From Aradus depressus (lineage: Eukaryota; Arthropoda; Insecta; Hemiptera; Aradidae): a stretch of DNA of 64,000 bases. The notes beneath the pieces were generated by a model. That model saw only the letters and a program-made list of their open reading frames with translations. It had not been told where the DNA came from and searched no databases. Positions 40,608 through 51,300 of the stretch are shown here, piece after piece; position 1 is the first letter of the stretch; every line of letters begins with the position of its first letter. The stretch lies in NCBI GenBank assembly GCA_963662175.1, contig OY759217.1, forward strand, positions 53,358,108-53,422,107, given 5' to 3'. The translations under genes and the position numbers were made by a program.

Positions 40608-40950
40608 TGCAAGGAGTGGTTATTAAAAAGAGCACAATAGAGCCACATCAACTTGCTGACGGAGCTGAGGTGTGAGCCGCAACACTGGTACAACTATATG
40701 CGCATGGACCAAGACAGTTACCTATTACTGCTATCATTTTCTTCGAAAATTAAAAAAAAAAAGACACTGTCATGAGGAGTGCCATATCTCCTCATGAACG
40801 TTTAACTGCAACTCTACGATTTTTGGCAACAGGCAGAAGCTATGAAGACCTGAAATACTCAACAATTATATCGCCTCAGGCATTAGGTCAAATTATCGCA
40901 GAGACATGTCAAGCAATTGTGGAAGTTCTACAAAAAGAACATGGGGAAGG
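40608..40950 (+). pseudogene. HARBI1-like (PIF/Harbinger) transposase, N-terminal part
   Basis: The reading KEWLLKRAQ, stop, SHINLLTELRCEPQHWYNY, MRMDQDSYLLLLS then, after a one-base shift in an A-run at about 40750-40762, RSAISPHERLTATLRFLATG, SYEDLKYSTIISPQALGQII and AETCQAIVEVLQKEH. This is the helical N-terminal region of Harbinger transposases. It ends at a possible donor GGAAG/GTAAGA. The catalytic DDE part is missing. One stop and one frameshift show that it is dead. Confidence 0.8.
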
Positions 40951-41293
40951 TAAGAAAAAAACAAGGTTTTGGAGTTTCTTGATCATCAAGAAAAATGAGC
41001 ATGTCGTAGTACCACAAATTCGGTTCATACACACGAGTATCTTCAGGTGATGTACCCGATTTTTTTTGTTCTTTCCTCCAAGACGTTCGAATGGAATTTA
41101 ATTTTTTCTTTATTCCAGCAACTGTTGTGGTTGGCTCTATCTCATGAACCTTCGAGAGTAATTTCTCATACTTAGCATTCTTCTTCTCCCTGTTGCTATA
41201 CTCCTTCGATTTCACTTTCCATAATTCTGGCAATGATCTATACAGTTCAATAAATTCCGTAAATTGATCTTTTTTCCACTTTCTTGAGTCCAT
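40928..41293 (-). CDS. MADF-domain protein of a PIF/Harbinger element
   Basis: 121 codons starting MDSRKWKKDQFTEFIELYRS, with PELWKVKSKEYSNREKKN, VAGIKKKLNSIRTSWRKEQK and NLWYYDMLIFLDD. This is a complete MADF DNA-binding domain (residues about 9-105) with its three helices and conserved LW, YxNR and LWYY positions. No BESS motif follows; the last 12 residues run into sequence antisense to the transposase remnant, with which it overlaps by 23 bases. I infer a deletion that fused the two genes of one element tail to tail. The frame is intact, but a host function cannot be claimed. Confidence 0.75.
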   Translation of the reverse strand: MDSRKWKKDQFTEFIELYRSLPELWKVKSKEYSNREKKNAKYEKLLSKVHEIEPTTTVAGIKKKLNSIRTSWRKEQKKSGTSPEDTRVYEPNLWYYDMLIFLDDQETPKPCFFLTFPMFFL

Positions 41294-41544
41294 TATGTTA
41301 ACTCATTACTATATTAACTTGAAAATTAAGAAAAGACTCCACTAATTAACTAACTAACAATAACAATCTAAAATAAAACAGAAGAAAAGCTGACAACTTA
41401 TATAAACACTGGAACAAAAACAAGATGAAACCTTCCCCTATCGGACAGAAGGAGAACTACAAGTTTGATGGCTTGACGATTTCTGACAAAGTCAGAAAAA
41501 TTGATCAAACTCGCCATCAACCCTTTGAACTGACAAATTTACCC

Positions 41545-41592
41545 CACACACGATCGAATAAGTTTGACAAACTATTTGATCGTGTGTGGCCG
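41545..41592. repeat. Hairpin CACACACGATC / GATCGTGTGTG
   Basis: CCACACACGATCGAATA and TATTTGATCGTGTGTGG are inverted around AGTTTGACAAACT, a near-perfect 48-bp palindrome. It stands next to the MADF gene and is probably an end of its element. Confidence 0.75.
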
Positions 41593-41724
41593 CCTTTAAT
41601 GTACGAAAACAAATACGAATGCACATACAGATGAAAAAAAAGGATATAAAATTAAAAATATGATAAATAAAGCACTTTTTTTATTGAACACTTATATTGT
41701 CTAATTCCATTTACATATACATAA

Positions 41725-41765
41725 ATGTTGACCGGTTTCGGCTTACACCATCGTCAGCACAAGGT
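41725..41765 (-). ncRNA. Hammerhead-like motif, F1 left arm
   Basis: The minus strand reads CTGACGA, T, GGT-GTAA-GCC, GAAA, CCGGTC. The GNRA-type loop GUAA closes stem II, ACCGGT is self-complementary for a two-molecule stem III, and H17 is C (GUC, the classical cleavage triplet). Confidence 0.5.
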
Positions 41766-42034
41766 TCAACAATAATGGAGATATGAGCTAGGCAGACTTA
41801 TTTATATAAGGGGTCCACCTCCCTAGGGGGTGGAAATCCCTATTCTAACTGTATTGACCAACTGTGAGTATATTTAAAAACTAGAAAATAAGAAGAAAAC
41901 AAAATAAAATTTAATACAAAAAGGTCTATGAAATCATATTTCGATTTCATAGACCTTTTTATATTTTATTCTATTTTGGTTTCTTGTTATTTTCTCGTTT
42001 TCAAATATATCCACAGTTGGTCAATGCAGTTATA

Positions 42035-43952
42035 GGCCCTCTACACTATTAAACTGCATTGACCAACTGTGGATATATTTGAAAACGAGTTTGTATATGG
42101 GTCATATTCACAGAAAGGGCCAATCGTTGTCCGGAGAGGATTCCGACTTCCCATTTATGATTTGGCAGTCAACAAAAATTTCTCCAGAAACTATCGATCT
42201 TGCTTTACGTAATGCAAGCACTAAAAGAGGCACATATTTACTATTTAATGTATAAATTCCAATTAAAACAGCAAAATGTCTCCTACCCTGCCATGCCCAG
42301 GACCCGACTTGACCTACTTTGCTTGAGTATTGTGAATCCCCAATTACCGCTATCGACCCGAAACTTTGGAGAATTTTCAATGCATATATCTAAAGATGAA
42401 AAAAATTGTTCACTGAATTTCCAAGAAGCCTACAATACGAGTGGGAAGATAAAAATTGTGTGTCCGAGGGTTTGTGTCTTTAATCCGCCTTCTTAGTGTT
42501 TTTCGAATTTTGGCGTCTTATTCTCGTTTCCCGGGATTTTACTACCACCACAAGATATGAGGTTGGATGTCAGGTTATGATATAAAATGGCGGGAATCAT
42601 TGTTATTATATCTGGAGTAGTGTGCAAGTGAATTTAGTTGTAGTAAAGTGGTGTCCCAAACAACGCCTGTCTTTCATCTGCCAGGTGGGAAACGGTAAGA
42701 AATTAGAATTATTTTTTCTCTTTAGTTTCTGCTTGTAGGTTTTACCGTGCTTGTTCCATTGGTATAGTGGTATTCCCAAAAAACTACACCAGAATCCGAG
42801 AAAAGTTGATAAAACTAATGTTCCATGCAGGATCTTGTGTCTTTGACCCGCCCGCCATTTTTTTATTACATTAAACAAGTTCTTTACATTTTTGAAAATG
42901 ATGCATATTACAGGTAATTATTTTACATGTCACTATCATACTTAATAAAACTGCTTATAACTTCATAACCGTTATAGCTAGATGTAACATATTATCCTTT
43001 TTTTTTCTTTGTTAACTAAATAAACTGTAACGTCGTAACTAAATAAATTGTGATACATTGTATTAATAGTGAGAGAAATAAATATTGTAATAAAATATAA
43101 TGGATATATTTTAAATATTGTGATAGAATTTACATGACCTCAATACGATTTGAATGAAGAATATGTCATGTTTCTTAGCGAATTTACCTACCAGCCTGTT
43201 ATTTTAAATTTATATTTGGATTGTTTTGACATTAAAATTTTATTGAAAATTAAATCTAGTTGCCATAATATGTACCTAAAACTGATTGAAATGCACGGGA
43301 AAAGTGTATTGGAGAAAGGATAGTCACGACGACGAGTTATATAAATAACCAAAAAGTTCAACTAACTAGTAAAGAACTTTTTATTTATAAATGTTTGAAT
43401 TTAGACAAAATTATTATAAGAAATGAACTACAAAGATTTATATATATTTTAGGAAGGTCTTGAAAAAGTTGATCACGTCCTTAATCTGCAAGCACATGTC
43501 TTTAATCTGCCAGATGAATTGAAATTGAATTTTTAATTGATTATTTTATTTTATTATTATAAACTACAAATACAAAATGGCTACATGGACAAATGAGAAA
43601 AGTTTTGAATTTTTAGAACTGTACCAAAATGAACCTGCAATTTGGAATCCGAAGAACCCTCTTCACAAAAATAAGAATATGGTCCACCAACTTCTTTGTT
43701 TCCATTTCTTTTCAACCATGTTTTTGTAAATAACATGTAAGTAGCAATTATATGCCCTAAACACAAAGATGCAGCTCGACATCCATCACGGAAACAGGGC
43801 TCAAGCAACTGAGTGCTGGTGCAAGGTTGGGCAATGATACTGGGCCAATGGCTGGCCCAGTATGTGGAGCCAAGGTCCAGGCCAGCGCCGCCATTGCGCC
43901 AATATTGGTGACCAATGCATTGGCCTACCTTGGCCCATAGTGTAGAGGGGGC
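42035..43952. mobile_element. Insertion in F1 with inverted ends GGCCCTCTACACTAT
   Basis: GGCCCTCTACACTAT (42035) and ATAGTGTAGAGGGGGC (43937) are inverted, with ATA on each outer side. The right interior is rich in TGGCCCA/TGGGCCA repeats. It contains a plus-strand MADF fragment. This fits a PIF/Harbinger-type non-autonomous element, but the left boundary is blurred by a second inverted copy of the F1 arm at 42050-42088. The rest (42090-43570) shows no recognisable gene. Confidence 0.5.
43577..43729 (+). pseudogene. MADF-domain N-terminal fragment
   Basis: 50 codons: MATWTNEKSFEFLELYQNEP, AIWNPKNPLHKNKN, then unrelated residues and a stop. The start of a MADF domain (FELY, then P-x-x-W) is clear; helices 2 and 3 are missing. 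It is the third independent MADF piece in the window. Confidence 0.65.
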
Positions 43953-44071
43953 ATAAGAATAGGGATTTCCACCCCCTAGGTTTTACCAAGGGATGAGGGA
44001 ACCCCTCCCACACCAGGTACTCTCAAGTTAATATAAATATATCTGCCTAGCTCATATCTCCATAATTTCTG

Positions 44072-44112
44072 AACCTTGTGCTGACGATGGCGTAAGCCGA
44101 AACTGGTACACA
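44072..44112 (+). ncRNA. Hammerhead-like motif, F1 right arm
   Basis: CTGACGA (44081), T, GGC-GTAA-GCC, GAAA, CTGGTA. Stem II is fully Watson-Crick here, the third pair changing from U-G in the left arm to C-G. TGTG before and CACA after the core can form stem I. ACTGGT can make a short wobble-containing stem III, with A at position 17. Confidence 0.55.
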
Positions 44113-44263
44113 TTTATGTATATGTAAGTGGAATTAGACAATATAAAAAGTTCAATAAAAAAAGTGTTTTATTTATCATCATTTTAATTTTATTTATCAG
44201 TATTTCCACTGTATCAACACAGAACGCAAAAATGTATTCGGACATGAAAAGTACATATTAAAA

Positions 44264-44510
44264 AAATATGTTGAGGACAAACTATAAATATGTTGAGGAC
44301 AAACTATAAATATGTTGAGGACAAACTATAAATATGTTGAGGACAAACTATAAATATGTTGAGGACAAACTATAAATATGTTGAGGACAAACTATAAATA
44401 TGTTGAGGACAAACTATAAATATGTTGAGGACAAACTATAAATATGTTGAGGACAAACTATAAATATGTTGAGGACAAACTATAAATATGTTGAGGACAA
44501 ACTATAAATA
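44264..44510. repeat. 22-bp tandem repeat, 11 copies
   Basis: The unit AAATATGTTGAGGACAAACT+AT is perfectly repeated. There is almost no variation, so the amplification is recent. Confidence 0.95.
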
Positions 44511-44621
44511 GCTCTAAGAATATGTCAAAGATTTGACGATTTACTATTTATTTTAACAATTGTTTTTATGTTTGTTCATTTTACAAGAATCATTAATAAA
44601 AAAAACACTGACTCTTACAAA

Positions 44622-44905
44622 TGAGGATGCCGGTAGCACATAACGTTCTTGGCTAATATGCTCAAGATAGCGAGTTCGAAATTCAGAAGAGAGCTTTCAG
44701 GTTTTTATATATTTATCTGGTAGGTTAAAAAACCTTGAGCATGCCGTCCTTCAGGCACTGTGCCATGTCAGGTACTCGATAAAGATCCCTTAGCCTAAGT
44801 AACTAAACAGTAGAGTCGGGCCTATCTCCATTAGAGCGCTGTAGTAGGAGGCGCTATGACCTCGTAGTTGAAGCCCGGGCATGAGTCACAATAACTAACT
44901 AACTA
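44622..44905 (+). mobile_element. tRNA-derived SINE, copy F
   Basis: GATGCCGGTAGCACATAACG at the head, GAGCATGCCGTCCTTCAGG and GGGCATGAGTCACAATAAC at the tail. B box GAGTTCGAAATTC is decayed. It ends in an ACTAACTAACTA tail. Confidence 0.8.
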
Positions 44906-45295
44906 TAACATATATTGTGGAAAATCAATTAAATTTTAAAATGTGTCAATTGTCGTAATATGAAAATAAATCATTGTTAAGTCAAAAATATACAATATTG
45001 GTTAAGAATAAATCTACGTAGGTAAAATTCAGAACTGCCACTGTAGCCATAAAAACTAACTCTTAAAGACGATAACTGCAAAAAAAATAAAGTTACTTTA
45101 ATAGATTTTTCCTTGATTAGTAACCTTAATTTCTCTATAACTTATTTTTTTAACACTCCATGATTCGACAATAATTTTCAGTAACATTCATAACAATAAA
45201 CTCGATTTCTCGAAGTCATTTTGTTGTTCGATTTATTGAGTTTGGACTGTTTGTATAAGTTTGAGGGTGCCCCCACCTAGCCCGGCCTATATACC

Positions 45296-45303
45296 TATAT
45301 AAG
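45296..45303 (+). promoter_or_regulatory. TATA box of the nucleoside hydrolase gene
   Basis: TATATAAG lies 33 bases before the M-codon region start of the transcript estimate and 40 bases before the ATG at 45336. An initiator-like TTCACAA at 45318-45324 gives a predicted 5' leader of only about 15 bases. A strong TATA core is usual for regulated, tissue-specific genes; that is inference. Confidence 0.6.
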
Positions 45304-45335
45304 GGACAGCACCATTCTTCACAAACCTCTGTAGG

Positions 45336-45388
45336 ATGACCTCCAGCATGTACACACCTCTCCTGCTTGTCTTCACCTCTTGTCTCAT
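45336..45388 (+). CDS. Nucleoside hydrolase exon 1: signal peptide
   Basis: ATG ACC TCC AGC ... CTC AT/GTAAGT encodes MTSSMYTPLLLVFTSCL plus two bases. The hydrophobic core PLLLVFTSCLIGAVLG is completed by exon 2. It is too short for ORF scans. It is supported by phase match, the TATA box and a consensus donor. A second GTAAGT follows 22 bases later (45411). Confidence 0.82.
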
Positions 45389-48300
45389 GTAAGTATGCTC
45401 TATTAGTTATGTAAGTACACTAGGCCCGGACGTTCACTATTAAACTGCGAGGTCAATTTGTTCGAGAAACAGAACATCTGACCATGAACGGATTTCTCAG
45501 AACGGGTTGGGTTGGACCCAGTCCTCAAACCATTCAAAATTACAATCATTTTTAAATATATTTTTGAAATACTATAAATTAGTAATGATTGGATTTATAA
45601 CTATTAAAAAAACCTTGAGCACGCCGTCCTTCGGATATGACATTAAGCTACAGCCCCGAAGCCTATGCGATGTCAGGGAGTCGTTAAAGATCCCCCCTAC
45701 CTTAGATAGATAAACCTGGGTAGGCAAAATTTAGAAGTTTCACTGGTACCTAGTAGGCGGTATGACCTCATAGTACCTAGTAGGCGGTATGACTTCATAG
45801 TTAAAGCCCGGGCATCAATCACAATAACTAACTACTGAAAGATATAAATAAGAAAAATCCCTTTTTGTAAGAGCAAAAGACAAAATGATAAGGCCAAAAA
45901 AAAAAAAAAAAAAAACAACTAAATACAGTAAAATAAAAAATTAGTAGCCATAGACCCCCGAATTCAGGGGGGGGCCTCTAATTATTTAAACTATTGTCTT
46001 AAAATAATAATTAATATACAATCATTTGTAGGAAATACTTTTTGGTTGATAAAAAAGTTACATTTTTTCGTCTCACTCCAACGATCAGTTGTTTTACTAG
46101 TGATTGTAGCACCGGGAATGTGCTTATCGTAAAACTCCATAGATAATAAATCGCTTGCGTTTTGCCACAGCAGAAGACAAAGCAAAACATATTTCTTCGA
46201 AGTATAGAGTATAGGCAAGTATAGAGCACGACATGGCGAAAAAAATCAACTCTAACGACACTACTATCAATAAATTCGGCAAGAAGAAGAGAAAAAAAAA
46301 ATTTTGGAGCGAGTTAACTATGTTCAAAATTGATGAAATTCATTTCACTTTGTTAATATTATGTAGATACAATTCTGCCGTTTTTAACGTAATTTCAAAA
46401 ATGTCATGTTAATAAATAATATATAAATATTGTTTTTTATGGAATGTTGTTCCAATAGGGCTGCCAAGTGCTCATGTTGGGAGCACAAAAGAACGTTCAT
46501 ATTAGTACAAAAGAACGTCAAATCAATACAGAATATAAACAATAGAAGAAAGAAAATAAGTATTTATTTAAATATTTATAAGTTGTCACAAATTATTTGT
46601 TCCAAGCTAAAAGTAGAACAAATTATATAGACAAACCTTGTATAAAATAAACATTGGTCGTCCAAAGATGTAAGGTCCTTTGTAGATGTTTGTTTGTGTT
46701 CCTCTCTATTCAATAGACTGGCTCTAATATTAATAAATAAATAAACTCCAATTCGTACTGGCAAGGATGCTACAGATAATAAATAAAAAGTATAAACAAA
46801 ATAAACTTAATTAAATTGACCATGTTACGTCATTAGGGGCCGAACATAAATTACGTAAGGTGTCATGAAAACTGTTACTTAACTTTCGTACCTTTTACAT
46901 TCTTTCGTACTTTATGCATTCTTTCGTACTTTATGCATTCTTTCGTACTTTATGCATTCTTTCGTACTTTATGTATTCTTTCGTACTTTGTGCATTCTTT
47001 CGTACTTTATGTATTCTTTCGTACTTTATGCATTCTTTCGTACTTTATGTATTCTTTCGTACTTTATGCATTCTTTCGTACTTTATGTATTCTTTCGTAC
47101 TTTACGCATTGTAAAGGTAATATTTTAAAATGTTTACTCTTTTACTATTACTATTACAGTTTAATTTTTGTTTCCTTTCATGTTACATTAGGGGAGGGGG
47201 TTGTAAGAATTATTGAAAATCGCGTTACGTAATTTGTGGATGGCCGCTAACAACGACGTTAAGGTTTCATTTTTATAGCTCCGTAAGTCGAAGACCTTAT
47301 TTTCATTACTAAACACTACAAGTTTCCCCAAGTGGTGTGCAGCGACCTTGCCAATCAACCTCAAGATCGGAGGTTCGAGGCCACACTTCGGCATTACCAT
47401 CAAGTAAAAACTTGACCCAAAATTTAAAATTTTGAGATGTTATATTATATTTTTACCTGAGGTTAATTGCATGACAAAAAAAATATGTCGCACCTTCTCT
47501 CAACAGAAAATATGTACACATCAATACGTGGAACCATCAATACTTATTGCAGAAGTTATAGTAAGTACGTATACAGTACCTAATTGTTGAGGTGGTTATT
47601 GTTGAGCAAGGCCTCTACTACTATATAGCTACATGAAAATCCGATCGATCGTTAAAAAGTTTTATCAACTTCTAAGTTGAGGAACGCGGACATATTGTGG
47701 AAACTTGTAATAAATAAATAAAACAAACTTATTTTTGAAATATTGTCTATTCCACTGAAGATATAAAAATATATATAACTACCGGTTTCGGCTTTATACC
47801 ATCGTCAGGTCTAGTTATGAACTAAGTTAGTTTGCAGAGAGCGACCCTTCAAATACATCTCAGGTGAAAGGGTGCTATTAAAACTTGGGAGTCCCCCGGC
47901 TGTACCGTTAGCTATCTCATGAAATATTTACTAACAAAACTTAGTTCTAAATTTACATACACAAAACACTTACACACACAAAAAAAAGAACATTTGTATG
48001 AATGACCAAATTTATTTCAACTATTCCCTTTTGTTAACACCCTGATCCAGTTCTGTTTCCACATATATGTTTGTATTATCTGTTATTAATATTTGGTTCC
48101 ATATATATGTTTCATGTTATCTAAATCTTAATATTATTATTAATTTTATTTATAATTTTTATTTTTTATTTATTTCTATTTTTATTTATTTGTTATTTTT
48201 CCATGTATTAGTCTAATGATATTGTTTAATGTAAATTTAGAACTAAGTTTTGTTAGGAAATATTTCATGAGTTAGCTAACGGTACGGCCGGGGGACTCCC

Positions 48301-51300
48301 AAGTTTTAATAGCACCCTTTCACATGAGATGTATTTCAAGGGTCGCTCTCTGCAAACTAACTTAGTTCATAACTAGACCTGACGATGGTGTATGGCCGAA
48401 ACCGGTAGTTATATATATTTTTATATCTTTAGTGGAATAGACAATATTTCAAAAATAAGTTTGTTTTATTTATTTATAAAAAGTTTTATGTTCAGACTTA
48501 CTCCCTTAGAACGTTCCTCCCGTTCAAAATTTTGAAAATTTACAAAAGGCACATTTACATGATATTCTAGGTCGGAGATAAATATTTCAATTTTAAAATT
48601 TGGTGAAGAAATGATGGAAATATACTGGAACTGGTCCTGTCTCCCCACAAACACTAGATGTCGACTGACTGGTCTTGTCCTGTTTTCAGAGGGGCCGTTT
48701 TGGGTGCGAAAATACCCGCGAATAAGCCCGATGTGATCATCGACACAGACGCGGGAGCTGACGATGCCCTCGCGATTATGATGCTGCTCTCCCCCTCCAG
48801 TCCCGTCAATGTGATCGCCATCACCTGCGTCACTGGCAACACCGGCGTTAAAAACGTCACCAGAAATGTACTCACTGTTCTCCAGAAACTTGGGCGTATG
48901 GACGTAAGTCTCACTTATATTATAAGTAACACTTATTTTTACGTTTCCGTGAATCGAAGATTGTAAGCAATATAACTGAAACTTTGAACAAGGCCTAAGG
49001 GTGATGTGTAAACTCTGTCATAAATCGATGGGGTATAAATAATGAAGTGAACAGGAAAATTTTAATTAAAATAATTACTACACTTTCAGCTATTATACTC
49101 CATGAATAATATAAATTCTACATTAAATAAAAATAACGGATTAAATTTCCTAGTTCGGGACATCTTACGGATGGAACATACCAACAGTAATATCAAACAT
49201 ACCCGAATTATCTACACAAAATAGAGTATGAAGATTGAGAAGCCACTATATAAGTGACATATTGAATTGTAGCCCAAACGGTCGACTGGCTTTAGAGGGA
49301 GTGCCACAACCTAATTCACTAATTCCTGCTGGGCATTCACAGATGGTCCGCATGAAATTTTCGACCGATTACATAACTGCCCCTATACTTCGTATAGCTG
49401 GGGAAGTGAAAAATAGGTTTACTGAGAAAATAAGTAGGTATATGTGTGGGGGAAAAAAGTAAATGTTCAGTTAAACCTAAGTCCAACCATTATTTATTTG
49501 ACTTATACCCTTTTGTCCCTTCCAACGTATATTGGTTGTTCTGTGGCTAATCTGAAACTACCATCTTAACTATAATATTATAAAAACTATTTTCTAGGAA
49601 TATTTAAATAATTTTTAGACAACTGATAAGCCTGTGAACAACCCATGCCGATACATGTTCGCGCTATAACTTCCGTAAGCTTATTGCAATTTTTTCAAAA
49701 TTTGTACAAAAAACTTTCTTGTAAAAAGGAAAATGAAGTTCTTTAATCAGAAACAGTTAGATCGAAAAAAGGGATTATCGAAATCGTAATTTCACGCTAA
49801 ACGCTCGCCTTTTTTTTCAGAAACAGGTTCTTTTGTGTAATTTGAAACATCAAATGTGTTTGTACGTTCATTAGCTTCAAATCAGAAAGGACTTACCTCT
49901 TATTGAAGCCGAGATAAACAGTTCAAAAATTAATATAATATAAATAAAAATTGCGTTATCCGCTAACCGCAGCGTTCTGCGTACCAGGCCTTTTTTTTCG
50001 GTTCAGGACCATTATAACGACGTCACTCCAAATAAAGTTGGAAGGGCAACTAGCCTGCCCACAAGGATTCCTCAGCCAGCTCTCCATGCTTTCAGATCCC
50101 CGTCTACTCTGGAAGCCAGAAAGGACTGGTCTATGAGGAGATATCGGACGGTTATTTCGGTGATGATGGTTTTGGCGATATGAATCCGAAGGATAAGCCG
50201 CCTATTATAATGGCTAAACCCATGCATGCAGCTCTTGCACTTGGAGAAATCATCAAATCAAAATCTGGTACATTTAATTGTATTATATGCACACAATTGG
50301 AAATATATATAAGCGGTGCTTGCTGCACGAAGTATCAGAACAATCTTGTACTGGTGCTTGAGCTCTGGTGGGAACCTTTCTCTCAATTAATTTATTTTTT
50401 TCCAGGCGCAGTAACCCTTCTATGCATAGGACCGTTGACAAATTTGGCTCTTGCTATGCACACGTCCCCGAATATACTGCTATCCGTGAAGAATATAGTA
50501 ATATTAGGTGGATCATACAAAGGTAATAATCAGCTAAGTTAACTATAGATAGTACAGATCTGTGATATGCACATTAGTTACTGATAAAGGGCAGTTGTTA
50601 GTTGCAGATGATATAGAGCTATGTTAGTTGCAGATAATATAAAGCTATGTTAGTTACAGATAATATAGAGCTATGTTAGTTACAGATAATATAGAGTTAT
50701 GTTAATTACAGATTATATAGAGGGCTGTTAGTTACAGATAATATAAGGCTATGTTAGTTACAAATAATATAGAGCTATGTTAGTTACAGATAATATGAGG
50801 AGTTTGGAGCCAGAGCGGACCAACTGGTTGAAACTGAACAGGTAGAAAATGGCGATTAAAAATTAAGTACATTTTGTTTATCTCCATAAATGGGTCCCAA
50901 ATATTTATTTATATTTGAAATTTTAGAATAGTATTGGATGAGTGATCCCTTTTTGTGTTCTATAAAGTTTTTGAAGGCCGTATGATCCATTGGGACTTTG
51001 AAAATATATGCACAAAATATTTGTGGACTAAACTTAAAGTGCTGCTATCTATCACTGAAGTGAAGAAACTAAGTGATCCACACTGGTTTTGAAAAAGGGA
51101 ACCTATGCCAACATCAGGATGGTAATAACTCATTTTCCGAAAAATTGTGGGTTGGTCCGCTCTGGCTCCAAACTCCTCATATAGAGCTACGTTAATTACA
51201 GATAATATAGAGGGCTGCTAGTTGCAGATAATATAAAGCAATGTTAGTTACAAATAATATACAGATATGCATATTAGTTACTGATAGTGCAGCTGTTAGT

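Larger units (their letters stand above)
41650..44195. mobile_element. Foldback element F1 with hammerhead-like arms and an insertion
   Basis: The left end (TGATAAATAAAGCAC, TTATATTGTCTAATTCCAT) and the right end (ATTAGACAATATAAAAAG, TTTTATTTATCATCA) are inverted copies. The arms continue through a hammerhead-like core, GGGGTCCACCTCCCTAGGGG and TGACCAACTGTG, and meet in a central palindrome at about 41925-41965 (AGGTCTATGAAATC/GATTTCATAGACCT). The right arm is separated from the centre by about 1.9 kb of other sequence (42035-43952). Confidence 0.8.
47666..48477 (-). mobile_element. Foldback retroelement F2 with two hammerhead-like motifs
   Basis: It is flanked by a perfect 12-bp target duplication AAAAAGTTTTAT (47654-47665 and 48478-48489). 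It has two inverted arms of about 260 bp (ATTGTCTATTCCACTGAAG ... AGTGGAATAGACAAT) around an AT-rich loop. An extra 45-bp tail beyond the arm is at the left only (AGTTGAGGAACGCGGACA, TTGTGGAAACTTG). No ORF is present. Inverted LTR-like arms, a one-sided tail, variable-length target duplication and hammerhead motifs together resemble Penelope-like elements; I infer a non-autonomous derivative. Confidence 0.75.
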
